The notes under the pieces: generated by a model
Databases searched by the model: none
What the model saw: only the letters and a program-made list of their open reading frames with translations
What the model was told of the DNA's origin: nothing
Part shown: positions 1 through 7,132 of the stretch, one piece after another
Numbering within the stretch: position 1 is the first letter of the stretch
Layout of the letters: every line of letters starts with the position of its first letter
Made by a program: the position numbers and the translations under genes
Assembly (NCBI GenBank): GCA_021734725.1
Contig: JAIPIM010000135.1
Coordinates: 1-10,322 of the forward strand
Reading direction: 5' to 3'
From: Minisyncoccota bacterium
Lineage (GTDB): Bacteria > Verrucomicrobiota > Lentisphaeria > Oligosphaerales > MVZH01
DNA: 10,322 bases

Positions 1-687
1 CCGGAAAGCGATCAGGTGGAAGAACACACAATTCCGACGGGTAAGCGTCTTGTGGTCTTTGACGGAGACTTTATCAAAAAGGGACAACCCCTGACCGACG
101 GGGCTGTGGTTCCACATGAAATCCTCGAGGTCTGCGGACCGCAGGATTTGCGTGAATACTTGGTGAATCAGGTTCAAGAAGTGTATCGCCTGCAGGGAGT
201 CGAGATCAACGATAAACACATCGAAATCGTGGTCCGACAAATGATGCGTAAGGTCCGCATTACGGATCCTGGTACAACCAGTTTCCTGTACGGTGAAACC
301 GCGGACCGAATAAAGTTCCTCGATGAAAATGCGCGAGTGATTGCTGAAGGTGGACAACCTGCAGAAGCGCAACCCATACTCCTTGGTATAACCAAGGCGT
401 CCCTGGAGACGGAGAGCTTCATCTCGGCGGCGTCTTTCCAAGATACCACGCGGGTACTGACAGAGGCCGCTACCGGCGGGGCCGTGGATCAGTTGCAGGG
501 ATTCAAAGAAAATGTCATCATGGGGCATCTGATTCCGGCCGGCACGGGATATCAGGACGTCATCAGCTTCGATCTCGAGAAAGAATCGCCGGAAGGGCCG
601 GAAGGCGAAGAGACCGAGGGTGATCAGGAAAAATCCGAAAGTGACGAAGATCGGGCCGCGGAGGCGAAAGCACTGCTCGACCTGTGA
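1..687 (+). CDS. rpoC: DNA-directed RNA polymerase subunit beta', C-terminal part (5' truncated by window)
   Basis: This is the C-terminal 228 residues of the largest catalytic subunit of RNA polymerase; the frame is open from base 1, so the gene starts upstream. Recognisable RpoC stretches are YLVNQVQEVYRLQGVEINDKH, the following IVVRQMMRKVRI, and the near-invariant block PILLGITKASLETESFISAA with the downstream FQDTTRVLTEAA, ending in ENVIMGHLIPAGTGY. These form the C-terminal region beside the trigger-loop/jaw part of the enzyme. The last 35 or so residues form a strongly acidic tail rich in Glu, Asp and Ser, which is variable between phyla. It ends at TGA 685-687, 126 bases before rpsL, with no convincing intrinsic terminator between them, so read-through into the ribosomal genes is likely. 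Confidence 0.97.
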   Translation, partial: PESDQVEEHTIPTGKRLVVFDGDFIKKGQPLTDGAVVPHEILEVCGPQDLREYLVNQVQEVYRLQGVEINDKHIEIVVRQMMRKVRITDPGTTSFLYGETADRIKFLDENARVIAEGGQPAEAQPILLGITKASLETESFISAASFQDTTRVLTEAATGGAVDQLQGFKENVIMGHLIPAGTGYQDVISFDLEKESPEGPEGEETEGDQEKSESDEDRAAEAKALLDL

Positions 688-744
688 GGAGCCTGAGCTC
701 TTCAGTACAAAGCAAGCACTCGCCTGCTTCCGCAAATGTAATGC

Positions 745-772
745 TTGAAAATAGAGCGCATGTCCATATATT
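745..772 (+). promoter_or_regulatory. Candidate sigma70 promoter for the rpsL operon
   Basis: TTGAAA (745-750) and TATATT (767-772) are separated by 16 bases, matching the -35 and -10 consensus at 5 of 6 positions each. Transcription would start near 779, giving a leader of about 35 bases before the rpsL ATG at 814. It lies in the AT-richer spacer between rpoC and rpsL, where a str-operon promoter is expected. This is a visual match only; the start site is not known. Confidence 0.55.
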
Positions 773-813
773 AAGCAGTTTGTGTTTAAGCCTAGCAAGA
801 CAAGGACGGATAC

Positions 814-1185
814 ATGCCGACAATTAATCAACTGGTTCGCAAAGGGCGCAAAACAAAGACCCGTAAGCGACGAGCCCGGGCTCTGGGCGATTCCCCTCAG
901 CGTCGCGGCGTATGCCTGCAAGTTACCACACGTACTCCGAAGAAGCCGAACTCGGCGTTACGCAAGATTGCGCGCGTACGCTTGACCAACGGTCAGGAAG
1001 TAACCGCCTACATTGGTGGTGAGGGACATAATTTGCAGGAGCATAGCGTAGTCCTCGTGCGAGGAGGGCGTGTTCGTGACCTGCCGGGTGTGCGGTACCA
1101 CATTGTCCGTGGAGCATTGGACTGTTTGGGGACCGACGAGCGCAAGCAGGGACGCAGCAAATACGGTACCAAGCGCCCCAGTTAG
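814..1185 (+). CDS. rpsL: 30S ribosomal protein S12
   Basis: S12 (123 residues, the usual length) lines the decoding centre of the 30S subunit and helps set translational accuracy. The family signatures are plain: MPTINQLVRKGR at the N-terminus, TPKKPNSALRK in the decoding loop, GGEGHNLQEHSVVLVRGGRV, DLPGVRYH, and the RSKYGTKRPS end. Lys43, the common streptomycin-resistance position, is the wild-type residue. Residue 88, normally Lys, is Arg (codon CGT at 1075-1077), next to Asp89, the residue methylthiolated by RimO in E. coli. AAGGA at 802-806, 7 bases upstream, supports the ATG at 814. It is the first gene after the candidate promoter and is separated from rpsG by an unusual 172-base spacer. 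Confidence 0.98.
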   Translation: MPTINQLVRKGRKTKTRKRRARALGDSPQRRGVCLQVTTRTPKKPNSALRKIARVRLTNGQEVTAYIGGEGHNLQEHSVVLVRGGRVRDLPGVRYHIVRGALDCLGTDERKQGRSKYGTKRPS

Positions 1186-1228
1186 TGCCTGATGTTCTCC
1201 AATCGGGGATGCGAATCAGATCTTGACA

Positions 1229-1256
1229 GACAGCCTGAACGCCGGGCGGGGCTGTC
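1229..1256 (+). promoter_or_regulatory. Inverted repeat in the rpsL-rpsG spacer (first hairpin)
   Basis: GACAGCC (1229-1235) and GGCTGTC (1250-1256) can pair perfectly around a 14-base GC-rich loop. A short AATTTT follows at 1259-1264. This could be a weak attenuator or terminator, or part of an RNA element with the second hairpin just downstream. The stem is short and the T run poor, so a termination role is uncertain. Confidence 0.4.
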
Positions 1257-1271
1257 AGAATTTTCAGGTTT

Positions 1272-1310
1272 ACTGTCGGCAACGATGTGATACAACGCGT
1301 TGCCGACAGT
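1272..1310 (+). promoter_or_regulatory. Strong inverted repeat in the rpsL-rpsG spacer (second hairpin)
   Basis: ACTGTCGGCAACG (1272-1284) is perfectly complementary to CGTTGCCGACAGT (1298-1310), giving a 13-base-pair stem with a 13-base loop. It lies 47 bases before the rpsG start. No real T tract follows (GTTGTGTCTA), so it does not look like a standard terminator. In E. coli the rpsL-rpsG spacer folds into an RNA bound by S7, which represses its own translation. By position this hairpin may serve a similar role, or act as an attenuator or mRNA stability element. The repeat is seen directly; the function is inferred. Confidence 0.55.
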
Positions 1311-1357
1311 GTTGTGTCTATGTTAGGCTGGATTAGCAAAGCTAGGATGAAACAGTT

Positions 1358-1828
1358 ATGAGAAGAAGAAGAGCTGAAAAACGGCAGCTGACGCCGGACG
1401 TCCATTACAACAGTGAGCTGGTTGCCAGGATGATCAACTGTGTCATGAGCCGGGGGAAGAAGTCCGTGGCGCAGAATATCGTCTATGGCGCCCTGGATAT
1501 CATCCGGGAAAAGAAAAAGGATGCAGACCCGCTCGAGGTCTTTTTGCAGGCCTTGGAGAATGTGAAACCTCGCGTGGAGGTCAAGAGCCGGCGCGTGGGC
1601 GGTGCGACCTACCAGGTTCCCGTGGAAATTGATCCGGAACGACAGGTCGCAGTCAGCATGCGATGGATTATCGGGTATGCTCGCGGCCGAAGCGGCACGT
1701 CCACGAAAGACGCGCTGGCGGCAGAACTGCTCGATGCGTATGAAAACACGGGAAATGCCGTGAAAAAACGCGACGATACTCATAAAATGGCGGCCGCCAA
1801 TAGAGCATTCGCCCATTATCGCTGGTAA
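1358..1828 (+). CDS. rpsG: 30S ribosomal protein S7
   Basis: S7 (156 residues, typical length) starts assembly of the 30S head by binding the 3' major domain of 16S rRNA and contacts E-site tRNA. Family features are the basic MRRRRAEKR start, NCVMSRGKKSVAQNIVYGAL, the VKPRVEVKSRRVGGATYQVP hairpin region, and MRWIIGYARGRSG. The KKRDDTHKMAAANRAFAHYRW C-terminal helix is also typical. AGGA at 1344-1347 is a modest ribosome-binding site 10 bases before the ATG. The gene lies between the long rpsL spacer with its inverted repeats and fusA (46 bases on). S7 is a translational repressor of the str operon in E. coli, so the structured spacer just upstream is a natural place for autoregulation here, though that is not shown. 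Confidence 0.98.
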   Translation: MRRRRAEKRQLTPDVHYNSELVARMINCVMSRGKKSVAQNIVYGALDIIREKKKDADPLEVFLQALENVKPRVEVKSRRVGGATYQVPVEIDPERQVAVSMRWIIGYARGRSGTSTKDALAAELLDAYENTGNAVKKRDDTHKMAAANRAFAHYRW

Positions 1829-1874
1829 CCGACATCTGGCCCCCTGACAGTTTGACTGAACAAAGTAACAGATT

Positions 1875-3989
1875 ATGTGCGCTACTGAACAACCATTCAA
1901 ATATACCGAAGATCCGGACCGCCAGATGCCTCTGGCGAACGTCCGGAATATCGGCATTATGGCGCACATTGATGCCGGAAAGACAACGCTCACTGAACGG
2001 GTGTTGTATTATACCGGCGTCAGCTACCGGCTGGGTGAAGTCCATGAGGGTACAGCCACCATGGACTGGATGGAGCAGGAGCAGGAACGGGGTATTACCA
2101 TAACCAGCGCAGCAACTACATGCTTCTGGCGTGATCATAGGATCAATATCATCGACACACCGGGGCACGTGGATTTTACGGCCGAAGTGGAACGATCGTT
2201 GCGAGTCCTGGATGGGGCTGTTGCCGTGTTCTGCGCTGTCGGCGGTGTCCAGTCGCAGTCTGAAACCGTGTGGCGCCAAGCCAAGAAATACAACATTCCA
2301 GTGTTGGCGTTTGTCAACAAGATGGACCGGGTCGGCGCTAATTTCCAGACTGTGGTGGATGAAATTCGTGACAAGCTCAGCGCCACGCCTGTACCCATAC
2401 AAATTCCCATGGGCGCAGAAGACAATTTCAACGGTGTGATTGACGTTGTAGCTGACGACGCAGTCTTCTACGATGTTGACGAAAGCGGTAAAGAATATCG
2501 CCGGGGTGCCATTCCCGCGGAGTTGGCAGACGTCGCAAAAGAGGCTCGGGAACATCTGATCGAATGCTTGGCGGAGACCGATGATCATATCATGGAAGCG
2601 TTTCTGAATGAAGAATCACTGGATGTGGAGACGTTGCGGGAATCCCTGCGGCGAGCTACCGTGGCCGGTGACATTGTGCCCGTGACCTGCGGCACCGCCT
2701 TCAAGAATAAAGGGGTCCAAACGCTGATTGATGCGGTCGTCGAGTATTTGCCGTCACCGCTTGATATTTGGGATATTAAAGGGATTGACCCGGCAACGGA
2801 AGAGCCCATGACACGCCATGTGGGGGACAGTCAGCCGTTTGCCGCGCTGGCCTTCAAAGTGGTAAGCGATCCCTACGCCGGGAAACTCGTGTATTTCCGC
2901 GTGTATTCCGGCAAAGCGACGCAGGGCATGACGGTGCACAACCCGCGCACCGGTAAGCGCGAACGTTTTGGGCGCCTTCTGCAGATGCACGCCAACCACC
3001 GCGAGGAGCGTGATACGATTTTCAGCGGTGACATTGCTGCCGCTGTGGGAATCAAAGACGTCACAACCGGCGACACTCTGTGCAATGCGGGAGCACCAAT
3101 TGTGCTGGAGTCCGTGACGTTCCCCGATCCCGTGATATCCATGGCCATCGAACCGAAGAGTTCAGCAGAGCGCGACAAACTGTTCTATGCCCTCGACCAG
3201 TTGGCCCAGGAAGATCCGACATTCAAAGTCCGCACGAATCCTGAAACCGGCCAGACCATTGTGTCGGCAATGGGTGAACTTCATCTGGAAATCTTGCGCG
3301 ACCGCCTGTTTCGTGAGTTCAAAGTGGACGCCAGTGTGGGACGCCCGCAAGTTGCCTATCGGGAATATCTGTTGCAAGAAGCCGATGCGGATGCCAAATT
3401 TGTGCGGCAGACAGGAGGGCGCGGACAATACGGTCACGCGGTTATTCATGTTACGCCAATGGATCGCGGCCATGGAGTAACCGTAGAAAATAACGTTAAG
3501 GGTGGAAATATTCCCAAGGATTATATTCCATCGGTGGAGCAGGGAATTCGGGAAGCAGCGGACAGTGGAGTACTGGCAGGTTTTCCGATGATCGATTTTC
3601 ATGCGGCGATCGTTGATGGGTCGTATCACTCCGTCGACTCGTCGGAGATAGCTTTCAAAGCTGCTGGTTCCATGGCCTTTAAACAGGCGGCTCAGAAAAG
3701 CGGAATTGCCATCCAGGAACCTGTGATGAAAGTGGAAGTGACGACGCCCGAGGACCATTTGGGCGACGTTATCGGCGATCTTTCGAGCCGCCGGGGGCAG
3801 GTTTCGGAGATTGACTCGCGAACGGACGCCGTCGTCATTCTCGCGAGCGTGCCTCTGGCAGAGATCTTTGGTTATGCTACCGCATTGCGTTCCCTTACCA
3901 AGGGACGAGCAGTATTTGTCGCGGAACTGTCCCATTTCGGGCCGGTTCCTCAAGAGATACAACAGGAAATTCTGGAGAGCAGGAAGTAG
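1875..3989 (+). CDS. fusA: Translation elongation factor G
   Basis: EF-G is the GTPase that drives tRNA-mRNA translocation and, with RRF, ribosome recycling. At 704 residues it is full length. The G domain shows AHIDAGKT (30-37), switch I RGITIT (72-77), DTPGHVD (94-100, with catalytic His98), NKMD (148-151) and the CGTAFKNKG G5 region. Domain IV contains GGRGQYGH and the tip region GSYHSVDSSEIAFKA, and domain V ends with GYATALRSLTKGRA. It resembles the housekeeping EF-G in the str operon. A stop codon lies in frame at 1866-1868, so ATG 1875 is the earliest ATG. It gives about 23 residues before RNIGI, longer than in E. coli, and has no clear Shine-Dalgarno. ATG 1926 would give a short E. 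coli-like N-terminus but also lacks a clear site. No tuf follows; rpsJ starts 8 bases after the stop. Confidence 0.97.
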   Translation: MCATEQPFKYTEDPDRQMPLANVRNIGIMAHIDAGKTTLTERVLYYTGVSYRLGEVHEGTATMDWMEQEQERGITITSAATTCFWRDHRINIIDTPGHVDFTAEVERSLRVLDGAVAVFCAVGGVQSQSETVWRQAKKYNIPVLAFVNKMDRVGANFQTVVDEIRDKLSATPVPIQIPMGAEDNFNGVIDVVADDAVFYDVDESGKEYRRGAIPAELADVAKEAREHLIECLAETDDHIMEAFLNEESLDVETLRESLRRATVAGDIVPVTCGTAFKNKGVQTLIDAVVEYLPSPLDIWDIKGIDPATEEPMTRHVGDSQPFAALAFKVVSDPYAGKLVYFRVYSGKATQGMTVHNPRTGKRERFGRLLQMHANHREERDTIFSGDIAAAVGIKDVTTGDTLCNAGAPIVLESVTFPDPVISMAIEPKSSAERDKLFYALDQLAQEDPTFKVRTNPETGQTIVSAMGELHLEILRDRLFREFKVDASVGRPQVAYREYLLQEADADAKFVRQTGGRGQYGHAVIHVTPMDRGHGVTVENNVKGGNIPKDYIPSVEQGIREAADSGVLAGFPMIDFHAAIVDGSYHSVDSSEIAFKAAGSMAFKQAAQKSGIAIQEPVMKVEVTTPEDHLGDVIGDLSSRRGQVSEIDSRTDAVVILASVPLAEIFGYATALRSLTKGRAVFVAELSHFGPVPQEIQQEILESRK

Positions 3990-3997
3990 GAGCGATC

Positions 3998-4309
3998 ATG
4001 GCCACGAAACAAGTTATACGTATTCGCCTCCAGGCGTTCGACCACCGGGTGCTGGACCAGTCCGCAGGTGAAATTGTGAAAACGGTGAAGCGCACCGGTG
4101 CCGTCATTGCCGGGCCCATACCGTTGCCGACACGCATTGAACGGTTTTCCGTCAACCGGTCCCCTCACGTGAATAAGAAGTCTATGGAGCAATACGAGAT
4201 CCGTACGCACAAACGCTTGCTGGATATCGTCAACCCAACGGCAAAGACAGTTGACGAGCTGAAAAAGCTCAGCCTGCCTGCCGGTGTAGATATCAGCATC
4301 AAGATTTAA
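3998..4309 (+). CDS. rpsJ: 30S ribosomal protein S10 (NusE)
   Basis: S10 (103 residues, typical) is a 30S head protein and, as NusE, joins NusB and NusG in antitermination and in coupling transcription to translation. Signatures are IRIRLQAFDHRVLD, the long-loop segment GPIPLPTRIERF, SPHVNKKSMEQYEIRTHKR, and the C-terminal AGVDISIKI. The ribosome-binding site AGGAG (3988-3992) overlaps the fusA stop codon (TAG 3987-3989), which suggests translational coupling to fusA. In E. coli rpsJ heads its own operon behind a long leader where L4 represses; here there is no room for that leader. Confidence 0.98.
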   Translation: MATKQVIRIRLQAFDHRVLDQSAGEIVKTVKRTGAVIAGPIPLPTRIERFSVNRSPHVNKKSMEQYEIRTHKRLLDIVNPTAKTVDELKKLSLPAGVDISIKI

Positions 4310-4322
4310 AGGAGTCCTGAGA

Positions 4323-4955
4323 ATGACAGGCATCATTGGCAAAAAACTGGGAATGACCCAGGTGTTTGAGGATGCTGGAAATGCCGTGCCGGTCACGGTT
4401 ATCGAGGCGGGACCGTGTACCGTGCTTGCACTCCGGACGCAAGACAAAGACGGCTATTCCGCCATCCAGCTTGGGTTTGGTGCACGTAAGGCAAAGAACG
4501 TATCGAAGGCAGTCCGCGGGCATGTGCGTCCGGCGGGCATGGAAGACAGCCCTCCGATGTGTATCCGTGAGATTCGTCTGGACGGTGATTCTGAGGCTTC
4601 GGTCGGAGAACAACTGCGGTGCGATACGTTTTCCGTGGATGACTTCGTTGACGTGACCGGACGCACAAAAGGACGGGGATTCCAGGGCGTGGTTAAACGC
4701 CATGGGTTCAGTGGCGGGCGCGCCAGTCACGGCGGCGGATGGATGCGCAAGCCCGGGTCTATCGGTATGTGCGTAGCACCCGGCCGCGTTTACAAAGGGC
4801 GGAAAATGCCAGGGCAGATGGGCAACGTCAAGCGCACAGTTCAGTCCCTGAGAATCGTGGGCGTGCGTCCGGAAGACAATGTATTGCTGGTCAAGGGTGC
4901 GGTGCCCGGCCCAGCAGGTGGAATTGTAGTCGTGCACAGCGCACGCAAGAAATAA
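4323..4955 (+). CDS. rplC: 50S ribosomal protein L3
   Basis: L3 (210 residues) is an early-assembly 50S protein whose loop reaches toward the peptidyl transferase centre. Seen here are MTGIIGKKLGMTQVF at the N-terminus, TKGRGFQGVVKRHGFSGG (115-132), the GWMRKPGSIG loop with GRVYKGRKMPGQMGN (155-168), and a C-terminal basic end. The position equivalent to the PrmB-methylated Gln150 of E. coli L3 is not Gln in this protein (GSIGMCVAPG), as in many other phyla. A strong AAAGGAG (4308-4314) lies 8 bases before the ATG. Only 13 bases separate it from rpsJ. Confidence 0.97.
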   Translation: MTGIIGKKLGMTQVFEDAGNAVPVTVIEAGPCTVLALRTQDKDGYSAIQLGFGARKAKNVSKAVRGHVRPAGMEDSPPMCIREIRLDGDSEASVGEQLRCDTFSVDDFVDVTGRTKGRGFQGVVKRHGFSGGRASHGGGWMRKPGSIGMCVAPGRVYKGRKMPGQMGNVKRTVQSLRIVGVRPEDNVLLVKGAVPGPAGGIVVVHSARKK

Positions 4956-4959
4956 TGTT

Positions 4960-4964
4960 GGGAG
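4960..4964 (+). promoter_or_regulatory. Ribosome-binding site choosing the rplD start
   Basis: GGGAG at 4960-4964 lies 8 bases before the ATG at 4973. An earlier in-frame ATG at 4955 overlaps the rplC stop (TAATG) but has no clear Shine-Dalgarno in the end of rplC. The site therefore favours 4973. The earlier ATG would add six residues. Confidence 0.55.
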
Positions 4965-4972
4965 TACTGAAA

Positions 4973-5617
4973 ATGGACACAACTGTCCCAGTCTTTAGTG
5001 GAGACGGCAGCCCGTCTGGCACGATGGAGATGCAGTCAGCTTGGATTGAATTGGAGAAGGGTACCCAGGCGGTTCATGACGAGGTTGTGGCGTTTTTGGC
5101 CATGCGGCGCGCAGGTACAGCCTCGACCAAGACACGCAGCGAGGTCCGCGGCGGCGGGGCCAAGCCTTATCGCCAGAAAGGAACCGGACGTGCTCGTGCC
5201 GGTAGTATCCGAAGCCCCCTGTGGTCGGGCGGCGGTGTGATTTTTGGCCCCAAGCCTCGCAGCTATGCTAAGAAAGTCAACAAGAAGGTACGGCAGCTTG
5301 CGTTGAAACGCGCGTTCTCGGAGCGTGTGGCAGAAGGTGCGGTGATGGTTGTAGATGAAATTACTGTTGCTCAACCCAAAACCAAGGCTGTCCGGGAGCT
5401 CCTGCAGTCGCTCAAGGCCGGGACCGATGTGCTGGTCATTCCTGCCGAGGTCTCCGAAACGCTTCTGCTGGCCAGCCGGAATATGCCCAGCGTTGAAGTT
5501 ATGGAACCCACCGCCGTGAATACGTATTGGATGCTTCTTTTCAAGAAGGTAGTGTTCACGCGGGCTGGGCTGGAAGCGTTTGTCAAGCGCTTTGCTCCGA
5601 AGGAGGAACAGGCATGA
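4973..5617 (+). CDS. rplD: 50S ribosomal protein L4
   Basis: L4 (214 residues from this start) binds 23S rRNA domain I, and its extended loop lines the polypeptide exit tunnel. In E. coli it also represses the S10 operon. The loop is clear: RRAGTASTKTRSEVRGGGAK, PYRQKGTGRARAGSIRSPLW, then GGGVIFGPKPRSYAKKVNKK, followed by LALKRAFSERV. The C-terminal half keeps the L4 alpha/beta pattern (VMVVDE, TDVLVIP, EVMEPTAVN). The frame stays open far upstream inside rplC, but that part is a shadow. The stop TGA overlaps the rplW ATG in an ATGA junction, indicating translational coupling. The usual L4 target, a leader before rpsJ, is missing in this layout. Confidence 0.96.
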   Translation: MDTTVPVFSGDGSPSGTMEMQSAWIELEKGTQAVHDEVVAFLAMRRAGTASTKTRSEVRGGGAKPYRQKGTGRARAGSIRSPLWSGGGVIFGPKPRSYAKKVNKKVRQLALKRAFSERVAEGAVMVVDEITVAQPKTKAVRELLQSLKAGTDVLVIPAEVSETLLLASRNMPSVEVMEPTAVNTYWMLLFKKVVFTRAGLEAFVKRFAPKEEQA

Positions 5618-5895
5618 AAAACCCATACGACGTGGTTCGAACCATCCTGGTCACCGAAAAGGCGACAGAGTTGGTCGACGATTTTAACAAGTATACCTTT
5701 AAAGTCTCACCAAAGGCGAACAAGCGAGACGTTCGGCGGGCCGTTGAAGATATATTCGACGTCACGGTGGCAGATGTGAATGTTATGAACGTACGCGGTA
5801 AGCGTAAGCGTCTGCGTTCCGCCAAGTATGGCAAACGTCCCGACTGGAAAAAGGCGGTTGTAACGCTTTCCGAAGGTGAGATTGATATTCTGTAA
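5614..5895 (+). CDS. rplW: 50S ribosomal protein L23
   Basis: L23 (93 residues) sits at the exit of the 50S tunnel and docks trigger factor and SRP. Typical features are the N-terminal VVRTILVTEKAT, KYTFKVSPKANKRDVRRAVE (residues about 29-48), IFDVTVADVNVMNVRGKRKR, and the end VTLSEGEIDIL. The chosen ATG overlaps the rplD stop by 4 bases and is served by a perfect AGGAGG (5601-5606) inside the end of rplD. A longer open frame extends upstream but is only overlap with rplD. Confidence 0.96.
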   Translation: MKNPYDVVRTILVTEKATELVDDFNKYTFKVSPKANKRDVRRAVEDIFDVTVADVNVMNVRGKRKRLRSAKYGKRPDWKKAVVTLSEGEIDIL

Positions 5896-5930
5896 GCGCA
5901 TTAGTTTGCACTAGATCGAGGCATTGAACC

Positions 5931-6758
5931 ATGGCTATCAAATCTTATAAGCCGATATCACCGGGGCGCCGGGATATGACCAGCAACGATTTCGCGGAAA
6001 TTACCGCGAAACGTCCGGTAAAGGCCTTGTGTCGAGGTAAAAGCTCGACAGGGGGTCGTAATAATTACGGCCGGATGACAACGCGTTTTCGGGGCGGCGG
6101 CGTAAAGCGTCGGTACCGTGCCGTGGACTTTCGCAGAGACAAAGACGAGGTACAGGCGCGTGTGGCGGCGATTGAATACGATCCGAATCGTTCGGCCAAT
6201 ATTGCACTTCTGCACTACGCCGACGGCGAAAAGCGGTACATCCTGGCACCGGCGGGACTTACCGTTGGTGACGCGGTTGTCTCGGGAGCACAAGCGGCGT
6301 TCAAGCCAGGCAATGCGATGCCTTTGGGAGGGATCCCTGTTGGTGTCGATATTCACAATATTGAGCTCAATCCCGGCAAAGGCGCATGCCTGGTGCGCAG
6401 CGCCGGTCAGGCCGCACAGGTGCGGGCGCGCGAAGGGAATTACGTACAGGTTCGGTTGCCGAGTGGTGAAATTCGTCTGATCCATAAACAGTGCCGCGCC
6501 ACCATCGGTCGCGTCGGAAATGCGGATCACGAGAAGATTTCGCTCGGTAAGGCAGGGCGCAAACGTTATCTGGGGCGACGCCCGCACGTGCGTGGCGTGG
6601 TCCAGAACCCGGTCGACCATCCCATGGGGGGTGGCGAAGGTCGCAGCAGCGGCGGTGGCGACCCGCAGTCGCCCTGGGGACAGCTGGCGAAAGGTTATCG
6701 GACACGAAACAAGAAAAAAGAATCGACAAAATTTATTGTTCAGCGGAGGACCAAGTAG
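5931..6758 (+). CDS. rplB: 50S ribosomal protein L2
   Basis: L2 (275 residues, standard length) binds 23S rRNA near the peptidyl transferase centre and bridges to the 30S subunit. The N-terminal part has KSYKPISPGRRDMT and GRNNYGRMTTRFRGGG. The SH3-like and OB-fold core includes IEYDPNRSANIALLHYADGE and GDAVVSG. The C-terminal block has GVVQNPVDHPMGGGEGR, with His230 equivalent to the functionally important His229 of E. coli, and the basic tail TKFIVQRRTK. GAGG at 5918-5921 is 9 bases before the ATG. The stop TAG shares its last base with the rpsS GTG start. Confidence 0.98.
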   Translation: MAIKSYKPISPGRRDMTSNDFAEITAKRPVKALCRGKSSTGGRNNYGRMTTRFRGGGVKRRYRAVDFRRDKDEVQARVAAIEYDPNRSANIALLHYADGEKRYILAPAGLTVGDAVVSGAQAAFKPGNAMPLGGIPVGVDIHNIELNPGKGACLVRSAGQAAQVRAREGNYVQVRLPSGEIRLIHKQCRATIGRVGNADHEKISLGKAGRKRYLGRRPHVRGVVQNPVDHPMGGGEGRSSGGGDPQSPWGQLAKGYRTRNKKKESTKFIVQRRTK

Positions 6759-7039
6759 TGAGTCGTTCAGTAAAAAAAGGCCCTTTTGTTGATGATCACC
6801 TGATGCGAAAGGTGGAGAAACTTAACCGGGAAGGCAAGCACCGAGTCGTCAAGACATGGTCACGCCGGTCAATGATTATGCCCGATTTTGTTGGTCACAC
6901 GTTCGGTGTTCATAACGGCCGTTCGTTCGTCAATGTATTTGTGACGGAGAATATGGTCGGTCATCGTCTTGGTGAATTTGCGCCTACGCGTACGTTCCGT
7001 GGACACGGTAGTATCAGTGGTGCTACACTTGCGCGTTAA
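6758..7039 (+). CDS. rpsS: 30S ribosomal protein S19, GTG start
   Basis: S19 (93 residues) is a 30S head protein beside S13 that contacts A-site tRNA and bridges to the 50S subunit. Motifs are SRSVKKGPFVDDHLMRKVEK, KTWSRRSMIMPDFVGHTFGV, HNGRSFVNVFVTENMVGHRL, and GEFAPTRTFRGHG. The start is GTG at 6758-6760, overlapping the rplB stop by one base, with GGAGGA (6745-6750) 7 bases upstream. In the usual gene order rplV follows within a few bases. Here an intrinsic terminator and an unrelated gene follow, so rpsS is the last gene of this cluster. Confidence 0.97.
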   Translation: MSRSVKKGPFVDDHLMRKVEKLNREGKHRVVKTWSRRSMIMPDFVGHTFGVHNGRSFVNVFVTENMVGHRLGEFAPTRTFRGHGSISGATLAR

Positions 7040-7132
7040 GAGAAGGCCGGGCCCCGTTAAACTCAGGGGCTGAACCCAATCGGCGCACAAAATACACCCT
7101 ACGCCTTTGTCCGGATGCGGCATAGGTGGCTG

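Noticed and set aside
712..735. AAGCA/TGCTT stem after rpoC as a terminator
   Set aside because: It is a short, imperfect stem with no following T tract.
1223..1251. TTGACA (1223-1228) as a -35 box for an rpsG promoter
   Set aside because: The sequence 17 bases downstream is G-rich with nothing like TATAAT, and the hexamer overlaps the first inverted repeat.
923..1993. Antisense open frame of 356 residues across rpsL, rpsG and the start of fusA
   Set aside because: It runs across three unmistakable conserved genes and their spacers and has no recognisable domain.
1668..2588. Antisense open frame of 306 residues opposite rpsG and fusA
   Set aside because: It is a shadow of fusA, with no domain and no credible ribosome-binding site seen.
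4739..4972. Upstream extension of the rplD frame into rplC
   Set aside because: The added residues are an out-of-frame reading of rplC. L4 family length and the ribosome-binding site at 4960-4964 point to the start at 4973.
7051..7070. GCCCC/GGGGC stem just after rpsS as the terminator
   Set aside because: It has only 5 base pairs and no T run; the hairpin at 7133-7180 is far better.
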